Origin: an uncultured Lentisphaeria bacterium
GTDB taxonomy: Bacteria; Verrucomicrobiota; Lentisphaeria; Victivallales; Victivallaceae
Direction of reading: 5' to 3'
Assembly (NCBI GenBank): GCA_903821255.1
Contig: CAIJKT010000097.1
Span: forward strand, 1-5,321
DNA: 5,321 bases
In this document: piece by piece, positions 1 to 5,321 of the stretch
How positions within the stretch are numbered: the stretch's first letter is position 1
How the letters are laid out: the number at the start of each line of letters is the position of its first letter
Notes under the pieces: generated by a model
Told to the model about the DNA's origin: nothing
The model's input: the letters and a program-made list of their open reading frames with translations, nothing else
The model's database searches: none
Made by a program: the position numbers and the translations under genes

Positions 1-66
1 GAACGAGCTTATTGCTGAAGCCGAAATAAATACCGCTATAACAAATTGCCATAGTCTTTTCATCAT
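1..66 (-). CDS. Partial CDS: N-terminus of an exported protein
   Basis: Only the first 22 codons are inside the window; the gene runs off the left edge. They translate as MMKRLWQFVIAVFISASAIS followed by SF, a classic signal peptide with a basic start (K3, R4), a hydrophobic core and small residues (S, A) towards a likely cleavage region. The frame stays open to the edge. A Shine-Dalgarno sequence GGAGAG (minus strand, positions 75 to 70) lies 3 bases before the first ATG (66-64) and 6 before the second (63-61), so the second ATG may be the real start. The gene follows the LamG protein gene in the same direction after 173 bp and could belong to the same locus. The mature protein is not visible, so no function is assigned. 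Confidence 0.7.
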   Translation of the reverse strand, partial: MMKRLWQFVIAVFISASAISSF

Positions 67-239
67 AATCTCTCCATTTTGTAATTTATGGTATTTTGCT
101 TTAATTACTTAAAATTCAAGACATGTATAATTAATAATTATTAAGTTTAACTTCATTTAATCTTTAATTTTTCATGCATCATTTTATTGTTATCAGCGGT
201 ACGGTTACTTTTCGACGGTTTATACTATTACAATAAAAC
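67..239. other. AT-rich intergenic spacer
   Basis: This spacer lies between the stop of the LamG protein gene and the start of the partial exported-protein gene. It is much richer in A and T than the genes on either side. I see no GC-rich stem followed by a T run, so no intrinsic terminator for the large gene is called. I also see no convincing -35/-10 pair for the partial gene: a TTGAAT (minus strand, around 111-106) has no good -10 at the right distance. The part next to the large gene carries two short direct repeats of ACGGTT (plus strand, around 200 and 215). Confidence 0.6.
131..144. repeat. 14-bp perfect AT palindrome
   Basis: TTAATAATTATTAA is identical to its own reverse complement. 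It lies about 65-80 bp upstream of the start of the partial exported-protein gene, a reasonable distance for a regulator site. The surrounding sequence is almost entirely A and T, so a chance palindrome is quite possible, and it matches no operator I recognise. Confidence 0.35.
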
Positions 240-3194
240 TTATCTGCGGTCTAGGATTTCCTGAGCGGTCAGTGCCCGCTTGCAGACTAGAATGGAATCA
301 ATCTGGCCTCGGAGAGGCCATGAATCGATCCATGAACCAATCATCAAATCATGGGCCGCATTACTAATATTTGCACCGGCCAGCGAACTTGCGCTTGCGC
401 TGCCGGCGGAATTGCCGTCAACATAGAACACTGCATTCCCGCTGCGGGTTACCGAAACCCCCACGGTATGCCAGGCGGCATCGTTCAAGCCCAGATTGCT
501 GTTGGAGCTTAACCACAACCGGGTCGTGCCATTGCTTATCATGAAAATCAACGCGCCGTTGTAGTACACTAAACCGTAACCGGCATCAGCGGGGCTGCCC
601 GCCCCTTTGGTAACGATGCCGGCATAAGTTCCCTGTGACGCGTCCAGTTTTACTTTGGCAATGATTGTCATGTCGTTGGACCCCATTTCCAGGCTGGAAT
701 CATGACCGCAGTTAACCCGGTCATTTGTGCCGTCAAGCGTAAGCACATCATTTCCAAGCAATGCGCCGTTTAACAGGGTTCCATTATTACTGTAAATACC
801 GGAGTCGAACGGATTGCCGGAAGTTTCATTAAACTGCATGTCGAGAATGATATTCCCGGACAGATCGGACATTTCCGTTGCGGAAAGGGCTTTTTTGTAG
901 ATGCGGATGTTATCCATTTGTCCGTTAAGGTAATTTCCCGCCGCCCAGCAGCCGGCAGTCAAATTTTTAGCAGTATTAGTAATGTCCGCCGATGCCATTG
1001 ACGACGCGCTTACCGTGCCCTTGGACACGCCGTCCACGTAAAATTCCGCGTTGCCGCTGCGGGTCAGTGAAACACCGACCGAATGCCATGCATTGTCTTT
1101 CAAATTGAACGCTGTCGGCGCAGTCAGAAACGGTCTTGAACTGCCGTCGCAAAGGACCAGCACCATCTTCTGAGTATCTGTGCGGTACACGAAGGAATAG
1201 CCGATCTCTGCCGGAGACAGACTTGCCGCGCCTTTGGAAACAATCCCGGCATAGGTTCCTGACTGGGAAGTGGAGATTTTTACTCTGGCGACGATGGATA
1301 AATCCAGTTTGCCCATTTCCAGGGTTGATTTATTGCCGCAATCGACATAATCTCCGGAACCGTCAAGCGACAGAACCCCGCCTGCCAGCGCGGCGTTTCC
1401 GTATAATGTGCCGTTACTGGCAAACACCGAGGCATCACAAGCGGTAGTGCCGCCATTTTCATTGCAAAGCAGTTTTAACGTCAGCATATTTTCGATATTA
1501 TTCTCAAGGACATAAACTTTTGATCCGTATGCCGGAATTGACACCGTAAACTGATTGCTGACGATTTGCGCCTCGATTTCATTGGTGAAGAAATTTCTTG
1601 CCGCTGTCGCGGTATATGACAGTCCGGAGATGGTGAAAGTGACGGGCTGGGCAGAACTCTGTTCATTGGTAACAATTATATATCCATCCCCCTGATAATC
1701 ACGGGTGCCGAAATCAATCAGACTATTATTTGAACTCAGGCTCCAGCTTGTCCAGTGCGGCATCCGGATGACCGGCAGCAACTGGTCGATTTCACGCCGG
1801 ATATTCGGCAGATCATTCCACCACGGCTGGTTCTCAATCGGAACGGCATCACTGCTCTGCGAACCGCCGTCTATATCATCTTTCCAGAATCCAATGGCTT
1901 TGGCGCCTTTGGCAATCGCGGTAAATACTCGCGGGCGGAACAGCATTCCAACACCATGATTAAGCTGGGCTGTCACCGCCGGATTTTTCTGCTGCTCGAC
2001 ATTCCACAATGTGACAATCCCGAGAGCGCCGCGAGTCTCATCCGGATATGAGGCAGCGGTATCCTGGGTTATATAATCCCCGGCAATATCGGTCATGACG
2101 ACATTGCCGCAGTTATATTTGCGCGCAATACCTTCATTGCCCTCAAGTGCGTAGACCGGATGCATCCGGTTGCTGTTCGCATCCACATCAAGTTCTTTAA
2201 TCTTGTTAATCACGGACAACGGATTATCCCATTCGCTATAGCTGTTTTCATTGTCCCAGTAATACCACAGCAGACTGCTCATCAGATTATTGTTCTTAAT
2301 TTCGTTGATCCTGGCAGTCAGCAGGGTAAGGTTGCCATAATCAGCCCCGCCGGTATTGGTATAATTGGCAATCTGAAATCCTGACATCATGCCGTCCGGA
2401 TTAAAAGTGGAGGTTGCGTCTTTAGCCCGCTGAATCGCATCGTATGCGCTCGCCCACATCTGGGTATTGAAACCCTGCGCAGAATAGACAGTCCAGTCCG
2501 CCCGGCGGTTGTCAGCATAAATGCCGATCGGGAAAAATGGGCACCACTCCCCGTTTTTATAAATTTCAACATTTCCCAGTTCGTCAACTTTGGTGATTGC
2601 ACCGTTAAATGGCGTTTTTGCCGTCGGCGCCTGCTCAAAACCAATGCCTTCACCTAAATAAAAGTTATCTACCCAGACGGTGCCGGCATAGCCAAGCGGT
2701 TGAAACATAAAATAATTCTTCACTTTAACAAATACCTCGCCCGGTTGCGGACGGAACAGATAGACGCATTCCTGCCAGGAACCTGAAGCGGTAACACTTT
2801 GATCGGATCCAGGAGCATTGCGCACAAAAACCTGGCTTGAATTATAATAACCGACATATAAACTCGGCCCGGCTGGCGGGAAAGTGTCACTGCGCATGTA
2901 ATATGATAATGTATAAGTCTTTCCCGGAGTGACAGGGATAAGCGCGGATTCAATATAACTGTAATTGGTTGTCGGGTAGGGAATGGTCATTTTGAATGAC
3001 CCGGTGCCGGCGTCCCGCGACACGGAAGAATCATACATGCCGTTGCGGATTACCCAGCTAGTCGAACCGCTGATGTCCGGATTGGTTACCAGATTTGTGC
3101 CGCCGCGTTGAAGGTGCGGCTGGTCGGCGAAAAGGCTGAAGCATGAAATAATGACAATAAAACATCCCGGCAGTAGTCCATTGAGTTCTCTCAT
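240..3194 (-). CDS. Exported LamG-domain protein with GH-like barrel
   Basis: This 984-residue exported protein is built like a carbohydrate-active enzyme or binding protein. Residues 1-23 are a signal peptide, with a plausible signal peptidase I site after LFA (A23). An I15-I16-S17-C18 lipobox-like match makes a lipoprotein possible. Residues ~33-182 form a jelly roll resembling CBM4/9-type domains (NLVTNPD opening, VWVDNFYLGE ending). Residues ~195-480 look like a TIM barrel: the first strand is FFPIGIY (220-226), then GFNTQMW (241-247), a WYYWDNEN segment (310-317), VVMTDI (365-370) and AIAKGAKAIGFW (426-437). E316, E351 and E354 are candidate acids, but no catalytic pair can be assigned. 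A small beta domain (~481-565) follows, then two LamG/concanavalin-like domains (~570-775, ~781-984). The ATG has GGGAG 10 bases upstream. No C-terminal sorting signal is seen. The domain calls are from pattern recognition; the substrate is unknown. Confidence 0.85.
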   Translation of the reverse strand: MRELNGLLPGCFIVIISCFSLFADQPHLQRGGTNLVTNPDISGSTSWVIRNGMYDSSVSRDAGTGSFKMTIPYPTTNYSYIESALIPVTPGKTYTLSYYMRSDTFPPAGPSLYVGYYNSSQVFVRNAPGSDQSVTASGSWQECVYLFRPQPGEVFVKVKNYFMFQPLGYAGTVWVDNFYLGEGIGFEQAPTAKTPFNGAITKVDELGNVEIYKNGEWCPFFPIGIYADNRRADWTVYSAQGFNTQMWASAYDAIQRAKDATSTFNPDGMMSGFQIANYTNTGGADYGNLTLLTARINEIKNNNLMSSLLWYYWDNENSYSEWDNPLSVINKIKELDVDANSNRMHPVYALEGNEGIARKYNCGNVVMTDIAGDYITQDTAASYPDETRGALGIVTLWNVEQQKNPAVTAQLNHGVGMLFRPRVFTAIAKGAKAIGFWKDDIDGGSQSSDAVPIENQPWWNDLPNIRREIDQLLPVIRMPHWTSWSLSSNNSLIDFGTRDYQGDGYIIVTNEQSSAQPVTFTISGLSYTATAARNFFTNEIEAQIVSNQFTVSIPAYGSKVYVLENNIENMLTLKLLCNENGGTTACDASVFASNGTLYGNAALAGGVLSLDGSGDYVDCGNKSTLEMGKLDLSIVARVKISTSQSGTYAGIVSKGAASLSPAEIGYSFVYRTDTQKMVLVLCDGSSRPFLTAPTAFNLKDNAWHSVGVSLTRSGNAEFYVDGVSKGTVSASSMASADITNTAKNLTAGCWAAGNYLNGQMDNIRIYKKALSATEMSDLSGNIILDMQFNETSGNPFDSGIYSNNGTLLNGALLGNDVLTLDGTNDRVNCGHDSSLEMGSNDMTIIAKVKLDASQGTYAGIVTKGAGSPADAGYGLVYYNGALIFMISNGTTRLWLSSNSNLGLNDAAWHTVGVSVTRSGNAVFYVDGNSAGSASASSLAGANISNAAHDLMIGSWIDSWPLRGQIDSILVCKRALTAQEILDRR
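243..1487 (-). repeat. Tandem duplication of LamG modules in the coding sequence
   Basis: The last ~415 residues of the large protein are two copies of the same module: residues ~570-775 (bases 1487-870) and ~781-984 (bases 854-243). Each has an NGTL motif, an S/T-LDG strand, a GTYAGIV segment, an AWH-x-VGVS strand, TRSGNA, FYVDG and a closing AL-T/S-A-x-E helix. Over residues 701-745 against 906-950, 30 of 45 positions are identical without gaps. The copies have clearly diverged, so this is an old internal duplication and not an assembly artefact. Paired LamG folds usually bind glycans or help adhesion, but their ligand here is unknown. Confidence 0.85.
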
Positions 3195-3221
3195 TTTCTA
3201 TTTTCTCCCTGTGTTTCATGT

Positions 3222-3338
3222 TTTTACGGCGCGAAAAGCCTGCAAGATAATAAATATTACCCCTTCTTTGTTTATTTTTTAATGAGGGGGAATATGCGCA
3301 ATAACGCATATCCCTGCCAGATTTGTTTTACGGCGCGA
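3222..3338. repeat. Pair of 13-bp direct repeats flanking the spacer
   Basis: TTTTACGGCGCGA occurs exactly at 3222-3234 and 3326-3338, 104 bp apart. The right copy overlaps the last codons and stop of the pseudopilin gene (minus strand GCG CCG TAA, Ala-Pro-stop). The left copy lies just ahead of the ribosome binding site of the large gene. The repeats nearly delimit the intergenic spacer, as would be left by duplication of a gene end or by a small insertion or deletion. There is no transposase or IS end between them. Confidence 0.5.
3288..3314 (-). promoter_or_regulatory. Intergenic hairpin after the pseudopilin gene
   Basis: On the minus strand an ATATGCG / CGCATAT stem (3311-3305 with 3298-3292) closes a 6-base loop. 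It can be extended by a GGG/CCC clamp (3314-3312 with 3290-3288) past one bulged base. It begins about 14 bases after the pseudopilin stop codon. No T run follows on the transcribed strand (the next bases are CCTCATTAAAAAAT), so it is not a standard intrinsic terminator. It could act as a partial terminator, or as a 3'-end stabiliser that uncouples the level of the pseudopilin message from that of the large gene. Confidence 0.45.
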
Positions 3339-4092
3339 CGTTGGCCGGATCTATCGCATACGGGCTCCAGAAATAGGATCTGGTGAACTGTGCAGTCCAG
3401 CCGCCGCCGGAATTGGCATCCGGCACCTTGCCGTAAGTTCTGTTCTCAAGATGCCCGTCGCAGAATACTACATTTGTGCTGTTATTATACATGCTTTTGC
3501 CGCCGTGGCGATAACCTAACGGATAAGCGCCGGCGCTTGGCAGGAGCACTGGAGCATCCTGCCTTGTGTAAGAACCCATAGAACTGTTGGCGTCAGCAAC
3601 TAAATGTGTTTCAGTCGGTTTCTTAAATCTGCTTATCTTTCTTAAAATATTCTTGGTTAAGGCATAAGGCGACGAAGTTCCCACCCCGGGGTTGGCGATA
3701 GCATCATTATAGCCGTAAGTATATACATTTACCGAATAATTAGCCTGCGTGGGACAGGACATCGGACTGCGGGAGTCAGGCATTACAATGCCATAATACA
3801 CTGATGCATTACGCGTTGCGGGAAGATAAGGGACGAGAAATCCCACACCTTTTACCGATCCGTTCCAGTACTGCGACGGAGAACAATAGGTCCTTCCCAC
3901 CGGCAGACTGTCATTGTTGTCATTGGTGTAAAACGCGAATGCCTGTCCGAGTTGCTTAAGATTTCCTGCACATTCCGTGGCTCTGGCCTTTTCCCGCGCT
4001 TTGTTCAGCGCCGGGAGCAGCATGGCGGCCAGGATGGCTATGATTGCGATCACAACCAAGAGTTCGATGAGTGTAAACCGTGACTTTTTCAT
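3328..4092 (-). CDS. Prepilin-like protein (type II secretion/pseudopilin type)
   Basis: This 254-residue protein begins with MKKSR and then [20 protein letters not shown], the type IV prepilin/pseudopilin N-terminus. F6 would be the first mature residue, E10 the conserved Glu5, and a membrane-embedded helix runs to about residue 30, followed by the amphipathic [20 protein letters not shown] region. The C-terminal part is a predicted extracytoplasmic globular domain with the processing-associated H-x(n)-DG motif: H196 followed by D212-G213-H214. Residue -1 is Arg, not the usual Gly, and the H-to-DG spacing is 15, not 9. The length is normal for this family. A strong Shine-Dalgarno sequence supports the start. 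It is 22 bp downstream of the regulator and probably cotranscribed. Such proteins occur in many copies in Lentisphaerae; their role is unresolved (surface filament, secretion or substrate capture). No prepilin peptidase or secretion ATPase gene is nearby. Confidence 0.9.
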   Translation of the reverse strand: MKKSRFTLIELLVVIAIIAILAAMLLPALNKAREKARATECAGNLKQLGQAFAFYTNDNNDSLPVGRTYCSPSQYWNGSVKGVGFLVPYLPATRNASVYYGIVMPDSRSPMSCPTQANYSVNVYTYGYNDAIANPGVGTSSPYALTKNILRKISRFKKPTETHLVADANSSMGSYTRQDAPVLLPSAGAYPLGYRHGGKSMYNNSTNVVFCDGHLENRTYGKVPDANSGGGWTAQFTRSYFWSPYAIDPANVAP

Positions 4093-4099
4093 TTCTAAA

Positions 4100-4105
4100 C
4101 CTCCT
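4100..4105 (-). promoter_or_regulatory. Strong ribosome binding site of the pseudopilin gene
   Basis: The minus strand reads AGGAGG, the full anti-16S consensus, with a 7-base gap to the ATG at 4092. It lies in the 22-bp gap after the regulator stop codon (4117-4115), so the two genes can share a message while the pseudopilin is translated independently and probably at a higher rate. The regulator's own site is much weaker (AGGA, 10 bases from its ATG), as expected for a low-abundance regulator beside a structural protein. Confidence 0.8.
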
Positions 4106-4114
4106 TTATTTGGT

Positions 4115-5212
4115 TTATTTTGGTTCCGTGCTTTGTCTTTTTACTAATTTACATTGTTTCAAGCGCAGTTTGCCTTTGCCGGTCACTGGATCAAACCATT
4201 TTTCCGGTTCTTCCAGCATTTCCACCGCCATCCTGGCGAATTCAGCATAACCGTAATCAATGGTGGAAAGCGGCGGATTCAGCATTCGCGCATCGGGGTA
4301 GCCGCAGGTGCCCATCACTGCGACATCCTGCGGGATGCGGAGCTTCAATTCATTCAGCGCGTCATAGACGTAAATTGCGTAAAAGTCGGAAAAGCACAGG
4401 ATTGCTGTGGGTTTGACCGGATTTGAACAGAACGACTTGACGGTTCCGATAATTTCCTGACGGTCAAATTTAGTTAGACGAATCAACGATTTGTCAGGGA
4501 CTGCATGATATTTTTCCAGCAATTGTAAAGTTTCCGTCAGAGAATAATCCCGTAAACCGGTGCTGACATTGTCGGTATGGCCAATTATCGCAATTTGCCG
4601 GTGTCCGAGCCCGGCCAGATATGCGATTGCCGCTTCCCATCCGTCCTTTTCTGAAACAGCGATACAGGGGAGGCCGGTGACTTCCGCGTCATCCATCGTG
4701 CCGTGAGTAATAACGACCGGAACCCCGGCAGATTTAATTTTTGCCAGAAACGGTTCATCCCCGTTGAAACTGTTCGTCACATTCGCAATCCCGACGATAT
4801 GGTTGGATTTGACAAACTTCCGGATATCGGATTCGGAAAACATATCTATTGCAGTATTGGTCGTGATAAATGCCTTCAATTGTTTTTCTGTGTCGCAAAG
4901 GGTCAGTTCCGGCACAATATTATGCAAGGGCAGCTCAAAACCTCTGTCCGCGCCGTGAATTACCATGATGGTAGCCACATCCGGAGTTGCGCCGTCAGGA
5001 TATATAAACGTGCCTTTGCCGTGGATGCGCTTGATGAACCCGTCATTTTCCAGCCGGTCAAGCGAGGCCCGCAGCGTTATTCTGCCCACGCCCAGTTCCC
5101 GGGCCAGATCAGTTTCCCGCGGCAGTTTTCCGCCCGAAGGCAGTCTGCCGGAGATGATATCCCGCTTCAGTCCAAGATAGATTTTATCTTTTTTAAGTTC
5201 CAGCGTTTCCAT
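4115..5212 (-). CDS. GntR/LacI-hybrid transcriptional regulator (AraR-like architecture)
   Basis: This 365-residue cytoplasmic DNA-binding regulator is probably responsive to a sugar. Residues ~8-72 are a GntR winged helix: [20 protein letters not shown] (21-40), [19 protein letters not shown] (42-60) and the wing motif GKGTFI (65-70). Residues ~78-360 are a LacI-type periplasmic-binding-protein fold, with [11 protein letters not shown] (201-211), [13 protein letters not shown] (268-280), IPQDVAVMG (293-301) and NPPLSTIDY (312-320). This order, GntR head plus LacI-type sensor, is that of AraR-type repressors. Where LacI relatives have GFDD/GYDD after the VAVMG strand, this protein has GTCG (301-304), so the ligand may differ. 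The ATG at 5212 has AGGA 10 bases upstream and directly precedes the GntR domain. It is first in the operon and probably regulates itself through the inverted repeat over its promoter. The effector cannot be predicted. Confidence 0.92.
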   Translation of the reverse strand: METLELKKDKIYLGLKRDIISGRLPSGGKLPRETDLARELGVGRITLRASLDRLENDGFIKRIHGKGTFIYPDGATPDVATIMVIHGADRGFELPLHNIVPELTLCDTEKQLKAFITTNTAIDMFSESDIRKFVKSNHIVGIANVTNSFNGDEPFLAKIKSAGVPVVITHGTMDDAEVTGLPCIAVSEKDGWEAAIAYLAGLGHRQIAIIGHTDNVSTGLRDYSLTETLQLLEKYHAVPDKSLIRLTKFDRQEIIGTVKSFCSNPVKPTAILCFSDFYAIYVYDALNELKLRIPQDVAVMGTCGYPDARMLNPPLSTIDYGYAEFARMAVEMLEEPEKWFDPVTGKGKLRLKQCKLVKRQSTEPK

Positions 5213-5244
5213 AATCTTAAAATCCTGATCATGACATTTCAGAG

Positions 5245-5298
5245 GTTCTGTAAGGTATTATAAGGCATGCTTGAAAAAAAGTCAAGACCTTATAGAAC
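5245..5298. promoter_or_regulatory. Candidate autoregulatory operator (inverted repeat bracketing promoter)
   Basis: On the plus strand GTTCTGTAAGG (5245-5255) and CCTTATAGAAC (5288-5298) form an inverted repeat matching at 10 of 11 positions. The arm centres are 43 bp apart, about four helical turns. One arm ends two bases upstream of the -35 and the other starts one base downstream of the -10, covering the expected transcription start. A further TATAAGG (5259-5265) overlaps the -10 and pairs exactly with CCTTATA of the far arm. An inner CTTGA/TCAAG pair (5270-5274, 5282-5286) is nested within. This fits a dimeric repressor occupying two sites around its own promoter. That the GntR/LacI protein is the binder is inference. 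Confidence 0.6.
5257..5285 (-). promoter_or_regulatory. Sigma70 promoter of the regulator operon
   Basis: The minus strand carries -35 TTGACT (5285-5280), exactly 17 bases of spacer, and -10 TATAAT (5262-5257). That is 5/6 and 6/6 to the housekeeping consensus at ideal spacing. The upstream sequence contains A/T tracts that could act as an UP element. The predicted start is near 5250, giving a leader of about 38 bases before the regulator ATG. A promoter this strong ahead of a regulator gene suggests that it is normally repressed. Confidence 0.88.
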
Positions 5299-5321
5299 TT
5301 TTACAGCAAAAAAGAATGAAA

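Noticed and set aside
191..239. Possible terminator after the large gene
   Set aside because: The ACGGTT copies here are direct repeats, not inverted ones. No stable stem or T run follows the stop codon.
3058..3309. 83-codon minus-strand frame spanning the spacer before the LamG gene
   Set aside because: It overlaps the signal peptide region of the large gene in another frame, runs through the hairpin, and has a basic low-quality sequence without a good ribosome binding site.
3222..3338. Insertion sequence between the 13-bp repeats
   Set aside because: The 91 bp between them hold no terminal inverted repeats or coding capacity, and the repeat is longer than most target-site duplications.
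4105..4124. Imperfect direct repeat TTTATTTGGT / TTTATTTTGG between regulator and pseudopilin
   Set aside because: It is short, low in complexity, and overlaps the regulator stop codon and the region beside the ribosome binding site. Chance is the simpler explanation.
4125..4165. TTGAAA as a -35 for a separate pseudopilin promoter at the end of the regulator gene
   Set aside because: No acceptable -10 hexamer occurs 16-18 bases downstream on the minus strand.
4703..5263. 186-codon plus-strand open frame opposite the regulator
   Set aside because: It is fully antisense to a regulator with clear GntR and LacI-type motifs, extends over that gene's promoter, has no recognisable domain, and its composition reads as a reverse shadow.

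Overview
The window reads as a piece of a Lentisphaerae/Victivallis-type chromosome (Lentisphaerota, with related PVC phyla as the alternative). Three things suggest this. One gene encodes a short protein starting with the [24 protein letters not shown] pseudopilin leader that is massively amplified in that group. It sits beside a secreted LamG / glycoside-hydrolase-like protein. Both lie downstream of a sugar-type GntR/LacI-hybrid regulator. The taxonomic call is inference from family knowledge; no rRNA or core marker is present.

All genes are on the minus strand, so the window is best read right to left. At the right edge is a near-consensus sigma70 promoter (-35 TTGACT, 17-bp spacer, -10 TATAAT). 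It is bracketed by an 11-bp inverted repeat with one mismatch that looks like an operator. It drives a 365-aa regulator with a GntR winged helix and a LacI-type sugar-binding domain. After 22 bp, and a strong AGGAGG ribosome binding site, comes a 254-aa prepilin-like protein. A 133-bp spacer with a stable hairpin follows, then a 984-aa exported protein built as signal peptide, CBM-like jelly roll, TIM-barrel-like domain, small beta domain and two tandem LamG domains. A 173-bp AT-rich spacer separates it from the start of another exported protein whose first 22 codons run off the left edge.

The simplest model is a carbohydrate-responsive transcription unit. The regulator senses a sugar and controls its own promoter. 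Because no second convincing promoter is visible before the pseudopilin or the LamG protein, it probably controls these too. Their products would act at or outside the cell envelope on a polysaccharide or glycoconjugate. The substrate cannot be read from the sequence.

No RNA genes, CRISPR arrays, insertion sequences or plus-strand genes are supported. I found no clearly novel defence or mobile system. The most interesting items are the operator/promoter architecture, the unclassified GH-like barrel with duplicated LamG modules, and the pseudopilin placed under a sugar-type regulator.
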